Assembly (NCBI RefSeq): GCF_002726155.1
Contig: NZ_PBSH01000004.1
Location: 1 to 64,000, forward strand
Direction: 5' to 3'
DNA length: 64,000 nt
Source: Alcanivorax sp.
GTDB lineage: Bacteria > Pseudomonadota > Gammaproteobacteria > Pseudomonadales > Alcanivoracaceae
The position numbers and the translations under genes are program-made. The notes beneath the pieces are model-generated. The model did no database searches. It was not told where the DNA came from and saw nothing but the letters and a program-made list of their open reading frames with translations. Shown here in pieces: positions 26,610 to 34,853 of this stretch. Each line of letters opens with the position of its first letter. Positions within the stretch are counted from its first letter, which is position 1.

Positions 26610-27285
26610 GAATACAGCGTCTCCCGTTTTGCTTGCCCACAATGTCAGTAAGCGCGTTCAAGGCCCGGAGGGTGGGCTCGATTTGCTGCAGGATATCACG
26701 CTTGAAGTGAATGCCGGTGACAGCCTGGCCATTACCGGCCCCTCCGGTTCCGGCAAATCCACCTTGTTGTCGCTGCTGGCCGGTCTTGATGTGCCCACCG
26801 CCGGCGACGTGAAGCTGAATGGGGCTTCGTTCAGCCAGGCCAATGAAGATGAACGGGCGCGGTTGCGCGGCGAACAGTGCGGCTTTGTGTTTCAGCACTT
26901 CCAGCTGATCAACGATCTCACCGCCTTGGAAAATGTCATGCTGCCGCTGGAAATTCTCAACCGGGAGAAGCGCCGGGAGCAGGCCATGCACTGGCTGGAA
27001 CAGGTGGGCCTGGGGCGCCGACAGCACCACTTCCCGGCACAGCTTTCCGGCGGCGAGCAGCAGCGCGTTGCCCTTGCGCGAGCCTTTGTGGTGTCACCCG
27101 CCCTGCTGTTTGCCGATGAACCCACCGGCAGCCTGGATTTCGCTAACGGTGAACACGTAGCCGATCTGCTGTTCTCGCTGAACGCGGAGCAAAAAACCGC
27201 GCTGGTGCTGGTCACCCATGACCCTCAACTGGCCGGTCGCTGCCAGCGCTCCGTTTCCCTGACGGAGGGCCGTCTCAGTGTTTAA
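26608..27285 (+). CDS. ybbA: ABC transporter ATPase, YbbA/LolD type
   Basis: A 225-residue ATPase. Walker A is GPSGSGKST (44-52), the signature LSGGEQQRVALARAF, and Walker B ALLFADEPTGSLD. It belongs to the LolD/MacB-like branch, with YbbP as its membrane partner. The tesA-ybbA-ybbP layout is the same as in E. coli and suggests export or handling of lipid-like molecules at the inner membrane. The ribosome site is weak. The next gene starts 8 bases before this one ends. Confidence 0.9.
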   Translation: MNTASPVLLAHNVSKRVQGPEGGLDLLQDITLEVNAGDSLAITGPSGSGKSTLLSLLAGLDVPTAGDVKLNGASFSQANEDERARLRGEQCGFVFQHFQLINDLTALENVMLPLEILNREKRREQAMHWLEQVGLGRRQHHFPAQLSGGEQQRVALARAFVVSPALLFADEPTGSLDFANGEHVADLLFSLNAEQKTALVLVTHDPQLAGRCQRSVSLTEGRLSV

Positions 27286-29689
27286 ACCCTGGCGATCGCC
27301 CGCGTTTCGGGTTCAGGCCCTGGCCTTGCTGGTGGCTGCCTTTGCCATGACGGCCATGCTGATTCTGCGTGACAGCGTGGACCAGCGATTTAATCAACGC
27401 ACCGCCGTGGCACTGGGGGCGGACTGGATTCTGGAAGGCACCCGCTTCCCGGAAGCCGCTCAACAACAGGCCGTTGCCGATTTACACCATGCCGAGGCAG
27501 TCAGCTTTGCCAGCGTGCTGATCAATGAAGACCAGTTTTTGCTCGCCAGCATTCGTGCGCTGTCCGGCGGCTACCCGCTTTATGGTGAGCTATCGGTGAG
27601 CGACTCGCGTTTCAGCAACCCTTACACCGTGGACCATGGCCCCGCATCGGGAACGGTCTGGCTGGCCGGTCAGGCGCTGGATCGGCTGGGCCTGAAAACC
27701 GGCGAGTTCATCACGCTCGGGGAGCGCAGCTTGCTGATCGACAAGGTGCTGGTTCAGGAGCCGGACCAGCAGGCAGGCTTCTACAGCATGAATCCCCGAG
27801 CCCTTATCCATCTCTCAGACCTGGAAAGCACCGGCGTCCTCGGCCCGGGGAGCCGCTATCGGCACCACCTTAAGGTCGCCGCGAATGCAGAGCAGCGCAG
27901 CCAACTGGATGAACTGCTTGGCGCCACCCTGCGTCCGGACCAGTCCATCGAAACCGTCGCCACCACCGACTTGCGTAGCCGTGGCCCGGTGGAGCAAATG
28001 TTCCTGTGGTCGCAATTGGCGGTCATGCTGGTCGTGCTACTGTGCGCCGCCGCCATTTACCTCACCGCAAGCCATCGTGCACGGCAACAGCAAACATTAT
28101 GTGCCGTGATGAAAACCGTGGGCGCCCGGCAGCAACAAATCGTCAGGCGACTGCTGGGTGGTGATGTGCTTGCGCTGGTGTTACCGATTGTTGCCGGTGT
28201 CGCGCTTGCGGTGTTGGTGGGCTGGCAACTCTCCGCGTTGCTCGGTGCGGAACAGCTCTTCCTGGCACCGATTACCTGGGGGCTAGTGGGGCCGATTCTG
28301 CTCTGGCTGGGCTTTGCCGCGCCCACGCTGTGGGTCAGCCTGTCGCTGCCCGCCACGGCACTGCTCAGTGGGCGTGAAGCGCCGACCCGGCTGGGGCGGC
28401 GGGTTTTGCTCATCGCCATTGTGACCCCTGTTCCGCTGGCCGCAATCATGACCGGCTCACTGGCCGCGCTGTGGCCATTATTGCTGCTCACCCTGGCGGT
28501 CTCCCTGGGGCTGCCGATGATTCTGTGGCCACTGGTGCAGCTGCTGGATCGTTTCAGTACGCGCCTGAGCCTGCCTGCCCGGCTGGCCCTGCGCCGCCTG
28601 AGTCGCCGCAAGGCAACCACCTTGCCCCTGTTGGCGGCGCTGATCATTTCCCTGACGGTGCTTTCCCTGTCGGTGCAAACCGGTCGTGAGCTGCTGGGCG
28701 ACTGGCGGGCAACACTCCCGGAACAGGCACCCAACTATTTTGTGATCAATCTTTTTGATCAGGATCTGGACGCTTTCAAAGACTGGCTTGGCGCACACAA
28801 CAGCAAGTCACAACCGCTCTATCCTGTGGTCCGGGCCCGACTCACCGCCATTAACGACGAACCCGTGCGCAGCGCCGTTACCAAGGAAGAAGACCGAGCG
28901 GAGCGTGCCCTGAACCGGGACCTGTCTCTTACTGAAGCGGATGCCCTGCCGGACAGCAACGTCCTCACCGAGGGTCGCTGGGCCAGCGGCCCTCAGGAAG
29001 TCACCGTGGAAAGCAAACTGGCGGACTCGCTGGGACTCAAGCTTGGGGACTCGCTTACCTTCACCGGTGCTGGCCCGGCAATCAGTGCCACCGTGGTGGG
29101 ATTGCGAGAGGTGGACTGGGAGAGCTTTGCTCCCAATTTTTATTTTATCTTCTCCCCCGACACCCTGGAGAGCCAGGGTCGGACCTGGATCACCAGCTTT
29201 TTCCTTCCTGAAGATCAACAGGGCGAGCTGGGCGAACTGGTGCAGCAATTTCCGCAAATCAGCCTGCTGGACGTGAACGCCATCCTGGCCACACTGCAGG
29301 ACATTATCGCCCAGGCGAGCCGTGCGGCCTTTGTGGTCGGCGTCCTGTTATTGCTGGCGGCCCTGCTGGTGCTGATGGCCGCTCTGCTGGCCATGACCGA
29401 CGCCCTGCGCCGGGACAACCGCTTGCTGATCGTTATCGGCGGGCGCCGTGCCTTGCTGCGCAAAACCGCGGCATTGCAGGCGTTCTACCTGTTCGGCGGG
29501 GCCGCACTGCTGGCCAACCTGATTCATCTGGCAGCGCTGATCCCGCTCGGGGCACGCCTGTTCGACAGTCAGTTGCCATTGAGCGGCTGGCTGTTACTGC
29601 CGTGGGCCGTGGCCGGGCTGGTCACGGTGGCCGCCCTGTTGGCGCCACCGTTGATGCCAAAAGGCTCAGGCCTGTCGGCGAGCCAATAG
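27278..29689 (+). CDS. ybbP: ABC transporter permease, YbbP type (FtsX/MacB-like)
   Basis: An 803-residue permease with an N-terminal helix (about 5-25), a periplasmic domain to ~240, and helices grouped at 250-275, 300-330, 345-365 and 385-420. A second periplasmic domain (about 450-670) and three C-terminal helices (about 690-790) complete the duplicated FtsX architecture of YbbP. It starts with GTG overlapping ybbA. The C-terminal 24 bases overlap the 3' end of the convergent bcr-like gene. Substrate is not known. Confidence 0.9.
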   Translation: MFKPWRSPAFRVQALALLVAAFAMTAMLILRDSVDQRFNQRTAVALGADWILEGTRFPEAAQQQAVADLHHAEAVSFASVLINEDQFLLASIRALSGGYPLYGELSVSDSRFSNPYTVDHGPASGTVWLAGQALDRLGLKTGEFITLGERSLLIDKVLVQEPDQQAGFYSMNPRALIHLSDLESTGVLGPGSRYRHHLKVAANAEQRSQLDELLGATLRPDQSIETVATTDLRSRGPVEQMFLWSQLAVMLVVLLCAAAIYLTASHRARQQQTLCAVMKTVGARQQQIVRRLLGGDVLALVLPIVAGVALAVLVGWQLSALLGAEQLFLAPITWGLVGPILLWLGFAAPTLWVSLSLPATALLSGREAPTRLGRRVLLIAIVTPVPLAAIMTGSLAALWPLLLLTLAVSLGLPMILWPLVQLLDRFSTRLSLPARLALRRLSRRKATTLPLLAALIISLTVLSLSVQTGRELLGDWRATLPEQAPNYFVINLFDQDLDAFKDWLGAHNSKSQPLYPVVRARLTAINDEPVRSAVTKEEDRAERALNRDLSLTEADALPDSNVLTEGRWASGPQEVTVESKLADSLGLKLGDSLTFTGAGPAISATVVGLREVDWESFAPNFYFIFSPDTLESQGRTWITSFFLPEDQQGELGELVQQFPQISLLDVNAILATLQDIIAQASRAAFVVGVLLLLAALLVLMAALLAMTDALRRDNRLLIVIGGRRALLRKTAALQAFYLFGGAALLANLIHLAALIPLGARLFDSQLPLSGWLLLPWAVAGLVTVAALLAPPLMPKGSGLSASQ

Positions 29690-30847
29690 AGAAAATGCCA
29701 CCCAGGCCGCCACACTGCTGGCGGCCATCAACCCGGTCATGGGCAGCGTGCTGCCGTCGTGGAGCATGCCCAACACGGTCCCGATCAGCCCGGCCAGCAG
29801 GAACTGCAACGCCCCGTTCAGGCCGGTGGCGGCACCGCTGTCCCGATCAAAAAGGTTGAGAAAGCTGGCGATGCCATTGGGCATGATCAGCGCCACCATG
29901 CCCGCTGCGATCATGATCAGCGGGACTACCAGCCACAGGGTCAGCATCCCGGCGAGGGTCAGTGCCAGCATGGCCGCGCAGGCCATCACCTGCAGCGTCA
30001 GCGCCACCTGCATGATCGCGGCACTGGAATACCGGCGCAGCAGCAAGACGTTCAAGCGGTTCATGCCCAGCATGGTCACCACGTTGGCGCCGAAATACAG
30101 TGGAAATTGTTCCGGGCTGATACCGAAGTATTCCATGTAGAGAAACGCCGCATCGGTAATAAAGGTGAACATGGCGGCAAATGCCAGGGCGTTGGCCAGA
30201 ATAAACCCCATGGCCTGACGGTTTCGCAGCACCCGGCCATAGGCCAGAAAAATGCGTTGGCGCAGCGGTTCGGTACTCGGTTTCACCGCCACGGTGGGCA
30301 GCAGAAAACGCACAATACCGAACACCATGAACCCGTACATCGCCAGCATGTAGAAAATGCTTTGCCAGCCAAACAGCTTCAGTAGCAGTGCACCGACTGC
30401 CGGCGCTACCAGGGGCGCCACCAGCATCACCAGGCCAATGGTGGTCATCACCCTGGCCGCTTCCTTGCCGGTAAAATGGTCTCGTACCGAGGCCGCCGCG
30501 ATTACCACCGTGGCGCCCCCGCCCAGGGCCTGCAAAAACCGCAGCATGTAAAGCATGTCGATAGTCGAAGACAGCGGGATGCTCAGACAGCCGAGGATAA
30601 ACAGGGTCAAGCCCACATAGGCAACCGGCTTGCGTCCGAACTGATCAGACAGCGGTCCGCCCAGCCACTGCCCTGCCGCCACCCCCAACACATAGACGCT
30701 CACCGACACTTCAACCGCATGGATTTCAACGGAGAAATGGCCGGACATGGCCAACAAGGCGGGAAGGTAGGTATCGATGGCCAGCGGCCCCAATGCCACC
30801 AGCGTGGCGAGCATCAATGCCAAACGGCCGGGAGACAGATTTTGCAT
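29666..30847 (-). CDS. Bcr/CflA-type MFS drug-efflux transporter
   Basis: A 393-residue twelve-helix major facilitator. The segment LGPLAIDTYLPALLAM at the end of TM1 and the loop motif GGPLSDQFGRKPVAYVGL between TM2 and TM3 identify the Bcr/CflA group (bicyclomycin, chloramphenicol or sulfonamide export). The ATG at 30847 has AGGA 6 bases upstream and starts right at TM1, whereas the 41 extra upstream codons are not membrane-like. A hairpin lies just upstream in the leader. The gene is divergent from the antiporter. Confidence 0.88.
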   Translation of the reverse strand: MQNLSPGRLALMLATLVALGPLAIDTYLPALLAMSGHFSVEIHAVEVSVSVYVLGVAAGQWLGGPLSDQFGRKPVAYVGLTLFILGCLSIPLSSTIDMLYMLRFLQALGGGATVVIAAASVRDHFTGKEAARVMTTIGLVMLVAPLVAPAVGALLLKLFGWQSIFYMLAMYGFMVFGIVRFLLPTVAVKPSTEPLRQRIFLAYGRVLRNRQAMGFILANALAFAAMFTFITDAAFLYMEYFGISPEQFPLYFGANVVTMLGMNRLNVLLLRRYSSAAIMQVALTLQVMACAAMLALTLAGMLTLWLVVPLIMIAAGMVALIMPNGIASFLNLFDRDSGAATGLNGALQFLLAGLIGTVLGMLHDGSTLPMTGLMAASSVAAWVAFSLLARRQA

Positions 30848-30863
30848 GGAAGATCCTGGTGCT

Positions 30864-30899
30864 GGTCCGCGAGTGCAGGTTGTCTCACCTCGCGGGACC
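30864..30899 (-). promoter_or_regulatory. Hairpin in leader of bcr-like gene
   Basis: GGTCCGCGAG (30864-30873) pairs with CTCGCGGGACC (30889-30899), a 10-bp stem with one bulged base and a 15-base loop. It ends 16 bases before the start codon. It is placed where it could influence ribosome access or serve as a repressor site. No leader peptide was recognised. Confidence 0.4.
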
Positions 30900-31023
30900 G
30901 GATTGGGAATGATGCACAGGGTAGATGGCGCGCCAGAGCAGCTCCACGATGCCTGGAGTTCCTCCCCCAAGAGCGCAATCGCCCGGAATGGTACCGCAAT
31001 GGGTGCGCCCTTTCAGTTGTTTT

Positions 31024-31038
31024 ATGAATCAGATTCAT
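31024..31038. promoter_or_regulatory. 15-bp palindrome in the bcr/antiporter divergent region
   Basis: ATGAATCAGATTCAT is a perfect palindrome around a central A (7-bp arms), located in the 458-base region (30848-31305) between two divergent genes. It has the size of a repressor operator. No regulator gene is adjacent. Apart from this and the leader hairpin, I see nothing supportable in the region. Confidence 0.4.
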
Positions 31039-31305
31039 TTTCTTTGAACAAAAAGCAGAAAAAACGAGTTGCGGCGCAGCGGGTGGGCTGTGACTATTAC
31101 CCGGCTTAGCAGGTAGCCGGCCCGATGCACCGTGCCGCAATACACGTTTACCGGCACCGGCAATCATGCATAATGCGGCTACCTCGTGGCAGCATGGCCG
31201 GCAACGATATGCGCCTGCCCTGTTGGCATCGTCAATGCCCCGTCTCGCCGGCCCATGGATAAGTGCTCGTCAGATGTGGATTTCGTTTCATCACCTAGGA
31301 ACTTC

Positions 31306-33276
31306 ATGGATTTAAGCGTCCCTTTCCAGTTAGCCATCATCACCGTGGTTGCGTTCGCCTGCCAGTGGCTATCCTGGAGAATCAAGCTCCCCGCCATTTT
31401 GCCGTTGCTGCTTACCGGCCTTGCCCTTGGCCCGTTTTTTGACGTACTGCAACCCAAGGAGCTGTTCGGCGACTTGCTGCTTCCCGGTGTCTCACTGGCG
31501 GTATCCATTATCCTGTTCGAAGGCGCGATGACCCTGCGCTTCGATGAAATTCGTGGGCTGGAAAAAACGGTGCGCCGGCTGGTCACCTGGGGCGCCCTGG
31601 TGACCTGGAGTATCGTGACAGTTTCCGCCTGGTGGGTGCTGAAGCTGCCGCTTGGCCTGGCTTTGCTGTTCGGCGCCCTGGTCGTGGTGACCGGCCCTAC
31701 CGTAATTGTTCCCCTGTTACGCAGCGTGCGACCGGTGAGCAGCGTGGCGCGACTGTTGCGCTGGGAAGGGATCGTGATCGACCCGCTGGGGGCGATTTTC
31801 GCTGTACTGGCCTACGAGCTGGTGGTGGCGAGCGGTCAGGATGGTGCGGTGCTCCATACACTCTGGCTGTTCATTCAGACCATTGGTGTGGGCGCCGCAA
31901 TTGGTGCTGTGGTGGCGTTCGGGCTTGCTGAGCTGCTACGTCGCCACCTGATCCCCGAATACCTGCGCAGTTTTCTGGTGCTGTCATCGATCATCGGTGA
32001 ATTCGTTCTGGCCAACGGCTTGAGTGAGGAATCCGGGCTAGTTGCGGTTACCGTCACTGGTATCGTGCTCGCCAACCGTAAAGGCGTGCGCACCGACGAC
32101 ATTCTCCACTTCAAGGAGAACCTGTCCGTCATGCTGATTTCCGGCCTCTTTATCGTGCTGGCAGCCCGGCTGGAAATGAGTGAACTGAGTCAGCTTGGGC
32201 TCACCGCTCTGGCGGTATTGGCGATCATCCAGTTCGTGGCTCGCCCCCTGTCGGTTTGGGTATCCACATTGGGCTCATCGCTAAACTGGCGAGAAAAGTC
32301 CCTGCTCGCCTGGATTGCTCCGCGCGGCATTGTTGCCGCGGCGATTTCCGCCCTGTTCGCCGAACGTTTGCAGCAAAACGGTGTGCCCGGGGCTGAAAAA
32401 CTGGTGCCGCTCACGTTTATGGTGATTATTGGCACGGTGGCGTTGCAGAGCCTCACGGCTCGACCTCTAGCCCGCCTGCTGAAAGTGGCGGAACCTGCCG
32501 CACGCGGCTTCCTGATCATCGGCGCTAACCCGGTGGCCCGAGCCATTGGCGCGGCCTTGCAGAAAAACCAATACCCGGTGGTCGTCACCGATTCCAGCTG
32601 GGAATCCATTCGCTCTGCCCGGATGGAGGGGCTGGGGACATTCTATGGCAACCCAGTATCCCAGCATGCGGATCAATATCTGGATCTGGTGGGTTATGGC
32701 AAGTTACTTGGCCTCAGCCCCCGCCGTGAACTTAATACCATGGCGACCATGCGCTATCGGCTGGAATTCGGGGAGCAGAACATTTTCAGTCTGCCAACCC
32801 AGAAGACGGAAAAAGAGGTGAAGCATGAAGTGGCGCCGGAGCATCGTGGTGCCACCCTGTTTGCGCCGGACATGACCTACGCCCGACTGGCCAGTTTGCT
32901 CAGCCAGGGTGCGGAAATTCGTAAAACACGCCTCACTGAAGAGTTCAGTTTCCAAGCCTACAATGAAGCACCAGGACGCCAGGTCTGGCCACTATTTGCT
33001 ATTGATGCCCGCGAGCGCATTCATGTGTTCTCCGCAGAAGTACAGCCCGATCCCAAGGCCGGCTGGCATATTCTTGGGCTGGTGAAGGAAGACGCCGCCA
33101 AGGAAGAAAAGAAAGCCGAAGCCCGTGCGGAAGCCGCCGCGGAGAAAACCGCTGCGGAGAACAAAGCGGACAGCAAGGCAGAAGGAAAAGCTGACGACAA
33201 ATCCAACAAGGACAAGTCCGGGCCAGCCCCTGTGGGCAAAGAGACAGGAAGCTCTCAGAAAACGCCAGGCGCTTAG
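31306..33276 (+). CDS. CPA1-type Na+/H+ (cation/proton) antiporter with NAD-binding-like domain and charged tail
   Basis: A 656-residue membrane protein. About twelve helices span residues 1-390, with the antiporter core FGALVVVTGPTVIVPLL and EGIVIDPLGAIFAVLA, including the ion-binding Asp. A cytoplasmic Rossmann/RCK-like domain follows (RGFLIIGANPVARAIGAAL onward, about 400-590). The last ~55 residues are a low-complexity tail of Lys, Ala, Glu and Asp. It exchanges monovalent cations for protons; exact ions are unknown. The start at 31306 has TAGGA 5 bases upstream; the 40 upstream codons of the open frame are not membrane-like. A strong hairpin follows the stop. Confidence 0.88.
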   Translation: MDLSVPFQLAIITVVAFACQWLSWRIKLPAILPLLLTGLALGPFFDVLQPKELFGDLLLPGVSLAVSIILFEGAMTLRFDEIRGLEKTVRRLVTWGALVTWSIVTVSAWWVLKLPLGLALLFGALVVVTGPTVIVPLLRSVRPVSSVARLLRWEGIVIDPLGAIFAVLAYELVVASGQDGAVLHTLWLFIQTIGVGAAIGAVVAFGLAELLRRHLIPEYLRSFLVLSSIIGEFVLANGLSEESGLVAVTVTGIVLANRKGVRTDDILHFKENLSVMLISGLFIVLAARLEMSELSQLGLTALAVLAIIQFVARPLSVWVSTLGSSLNWREKSLLAWIAPRGIVAAAISALFAERLQQNGVPGAEKLVPLTFMVIIGTVALQSLTARPLARLLKVAEPAARGFLIIGANPVARAIGAALQKNQYPVVVTDSSWESIRSARMEGLGTFYGNPVSQHADQYLDLVGYGKLLGLSPRRELNTMATMRYRLEFGEQNIFSLPTQKTEKEVKHEVAPEHRGATLFAPDMTYARLASLLSQGAEIRKTRLTEEFSFQAYNEAPGRQVWPLFAIDARERIHVFSAEVQPDPKAGWHILGLVKEDAAKEEKKAEARAEAAAEKTAAENKADSKAEGKADDKSNKDKSGPAPVGKETGSSQKTPGA

Positions 33277-33287
33277 CGCTTCCGCAA

Positions 33288-33325
33288 GCACGCCTGTCGC
33301 CCCAAATGAGCGGCGACAGGCGTGC
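33288..33325. terminator. Perfect 14-bp hairpin between antiporter and merR-like gene
   Basis: GCACGCCTGTCGCC (33288-33301) pairs perfectly with GGCGACAGGCGTGC (33312-33325) across a 10-base loop. It sits 12 bases after the antiporter stop and 48 bases before the stop of the opposing gene. Probably a bidirectional terminator. Confidence 0.7.
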
Positions 33326-33372
33326 GCGCTCTCCTCAACGGAGTCGGGCGCGTCCCGGCAGACTGCAAGAGC

Positions 33373-33807
33373 TCAGCCTGTGGTGCGCGGTTGCTCTGCC
33401 TCATCACCCACAAACGAATCAATCAGGCCGCATACCCGGCCATCATCCAGTCGACAATCTGGCGCGCCCTGCCATTCATTCATCGCCTCACGCATGCGCG
33501 TGCTCAACGCCTGCAGCTCGGCGATGCGGGCCTCTACCTGCGTTAACCGGTTTTCAATCAAGGTGCGGACCTGCCCACAAGGCGTTTCCCCTTCACGGGA
33601 TGCCTGGGTCAGGGACTGGATGTCGCCTAGCGTGAATCCCAGAGAGCGTGCTTTCAGGGCAAAGCGCAACAAACGTAAATCTTCTGCCCCGTAATAGCGG
33701 TATCCGTTATGGCTGTCACGGCTCGGTGACAGCAAACCAATATCCGTGTAATGGCGAACGGTTTCAGCGGTGGTATTCCCCTGTTTTGCCAGTTCCGATA
33801 CACGCAT
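33373..33807 (-). CDS. MerR-family regulator with metal-sensor cysteine pattern
   Basis: A 144-residue MerR protein. The winged helix covers residues 1-70 (MRVSELAKQGNTTAETVRHYTDIGLLSPSR split at residue 20, then NGYRYYGAEDLRLLRFA), followed by the dimer helix. Cysteines at 77, 118 and 126 match the positions used by CadR/PbrR/ZntR-type sensors (one at the start of the dimer helix, two in the C-terminal loop). A soft-metal signal is therefore likely. The start at 33807 is set by AGGAG 7 bases upstream. It follows the secreted unknown gene by 4 bases and may be co-transcribed with it. No metal transporter is adjacent, so the target is open. Confidence 0.82.
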   Translation of the reverse strand: MRVSELAKQGNTTAETVRHYTDIGLLSPSRDSHNGYRYYGAEDLRLLRFALKARSLGFTLGDIQSLTQASREGETPCGQVRTLIENRLTQVEARIAELQALSTRMREAMNEWQGAPDCRLDDGRVCGLIDSFVGDEAEQPRTTG

Positions 33808-33811
33808 GCTG

Positions 33812-34792
33812 TTACTCCTGATCAGCGGGCAGGATGGGTGATAGATAGGTCTGCCCCCACAGCTGCCAGCTTTGCGGCACCGGTCGGCTATGGGCGGCAA
33901 AAAACGCCGTTACAGAATCCATGATAGTCGAGACAGACAGCTGCCGGGTCAGCGCGGTGCCAAAAGTGGTCTGTTCCGGCGTGTGATTCAGTGTGCATTG
34001 CAGCGCCACATCGGCCAGCAACAGCTCATCCTCATGGCGCTGCCAGGCATCACGCAACGGCGAGGCCAGCCAGGCACACTGTTGGAATTCCAGCGCATAC
34101 TGCCCTTCCAGCCACCACAGGTAAGCATCATCGCCCAGTGCGCCCAGCAACGCATCATGCTGTTGCCGATATTGATCGGTGTCGCCACTGGCGATGGCCC
34201 GGCGCAACAACCAGATCATCGGCTGTTCGGATTCAAGCTGATGGGTGGCCGCAATGCGCTCACAGGGCCTGCCCAGGCACTGGGTCAGCCACAAGGTCAA
34301 GGCTGCGGATCGCCCTTCAGCCAAATCGGCCACCCGAGCCTCGTTTGGCGACTCGCCGAGTGCCTCCAGAAACGCCTTGCCGCCCTCACTCTGCAACCAG
34401 CGCCCTTCTTTCAGCAACGCCGTTAGCCGCAGCCCGGAGCTATAGTCGTACCAGTCGGTCAAGGTGTAGGGCTTGGCCGGGGTGCCTTCCAGGCGGAGAA
34501 AGCTGATTCCCCCGCCGGGAAAATGCAGCCGTACCCGTGCCGCAAAACGACTGTCGTTTTCATTGAAGCCAGTGATCGCAAAACGGTCGATGGGCTGCGC
34601 CTGTATCCAGGGTTTGATGGTCGATGCAGGCAGCGGCACGATATCCTGGCGCTGTAGCAGCACACCCAGTTGGCCCTGCGAGAGATCGGCCCGTAATTGG
34701 CTCAGAGTGTTGCTGTTATCGTCGCTGTGCGCAGCCATAGGCAGCACCAACACAGCGGCAAGCAGAGACAGCGTTGAGCACCAGCGGAACAT
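33812..34792 (-). CDS. Secreted protein of unknown function
   Basis: A 326-residue protein with a clear signal peptide (MFRWCSTLSLLAAVLVLPMAAHS). The N-terminal half has beta-strand character (ARVRLHFPGGGISFLRLEG). The C-terminal half is helical with Trp-rich segments and several Cys (TQCLGRPCE, QQCAWLAS, LQCTLN) that could form disulphides in the periplasm. I do not recognise the family. It lies 61 bases after the FGGY kinase and 4 bases before the merR-like gene on the same strand, so it may be the distal part of the ether-lipid-like operon. The ATG at 34792 was chosen for the signal peptide; no strong ribosome site is seen. Confidence 0.65.
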   Translation of the reverse strand: MFRWCSTLSLLAAVLVLPMAAHSDDNSNTLSQLRADLSQGQLGVLLQRQDIVPLPASTIKPWIQAQPIDRFAITGFNENDSRFAARVRLHFPGGGISFLRLEGTPAKPYTLTDWYDYSSGLRLTALLKEGRWLQSEGGKAFLEALGESPNEARVADLAEGRSAALTLWLTQCLGRPCERIAATHQLESEQPMIWLLRRAIASGDTDQYRQQHDALLGALGDDAYLWWLEGQYALEFQQCAWLASPLRDAWQRHEDELLLADVALQCTLNHTPEQTTFGTALTRQLSVSTIMDSVTAFFAAHSRPVPQSWQLWGQTYLSPILPADQE

Positions 34793-34853
34793 GGACACAA
34801 ACCGTGAGGACAATGGAGGGAAGACCCTACCACAGAGGACAGCTCGGGCGTGA

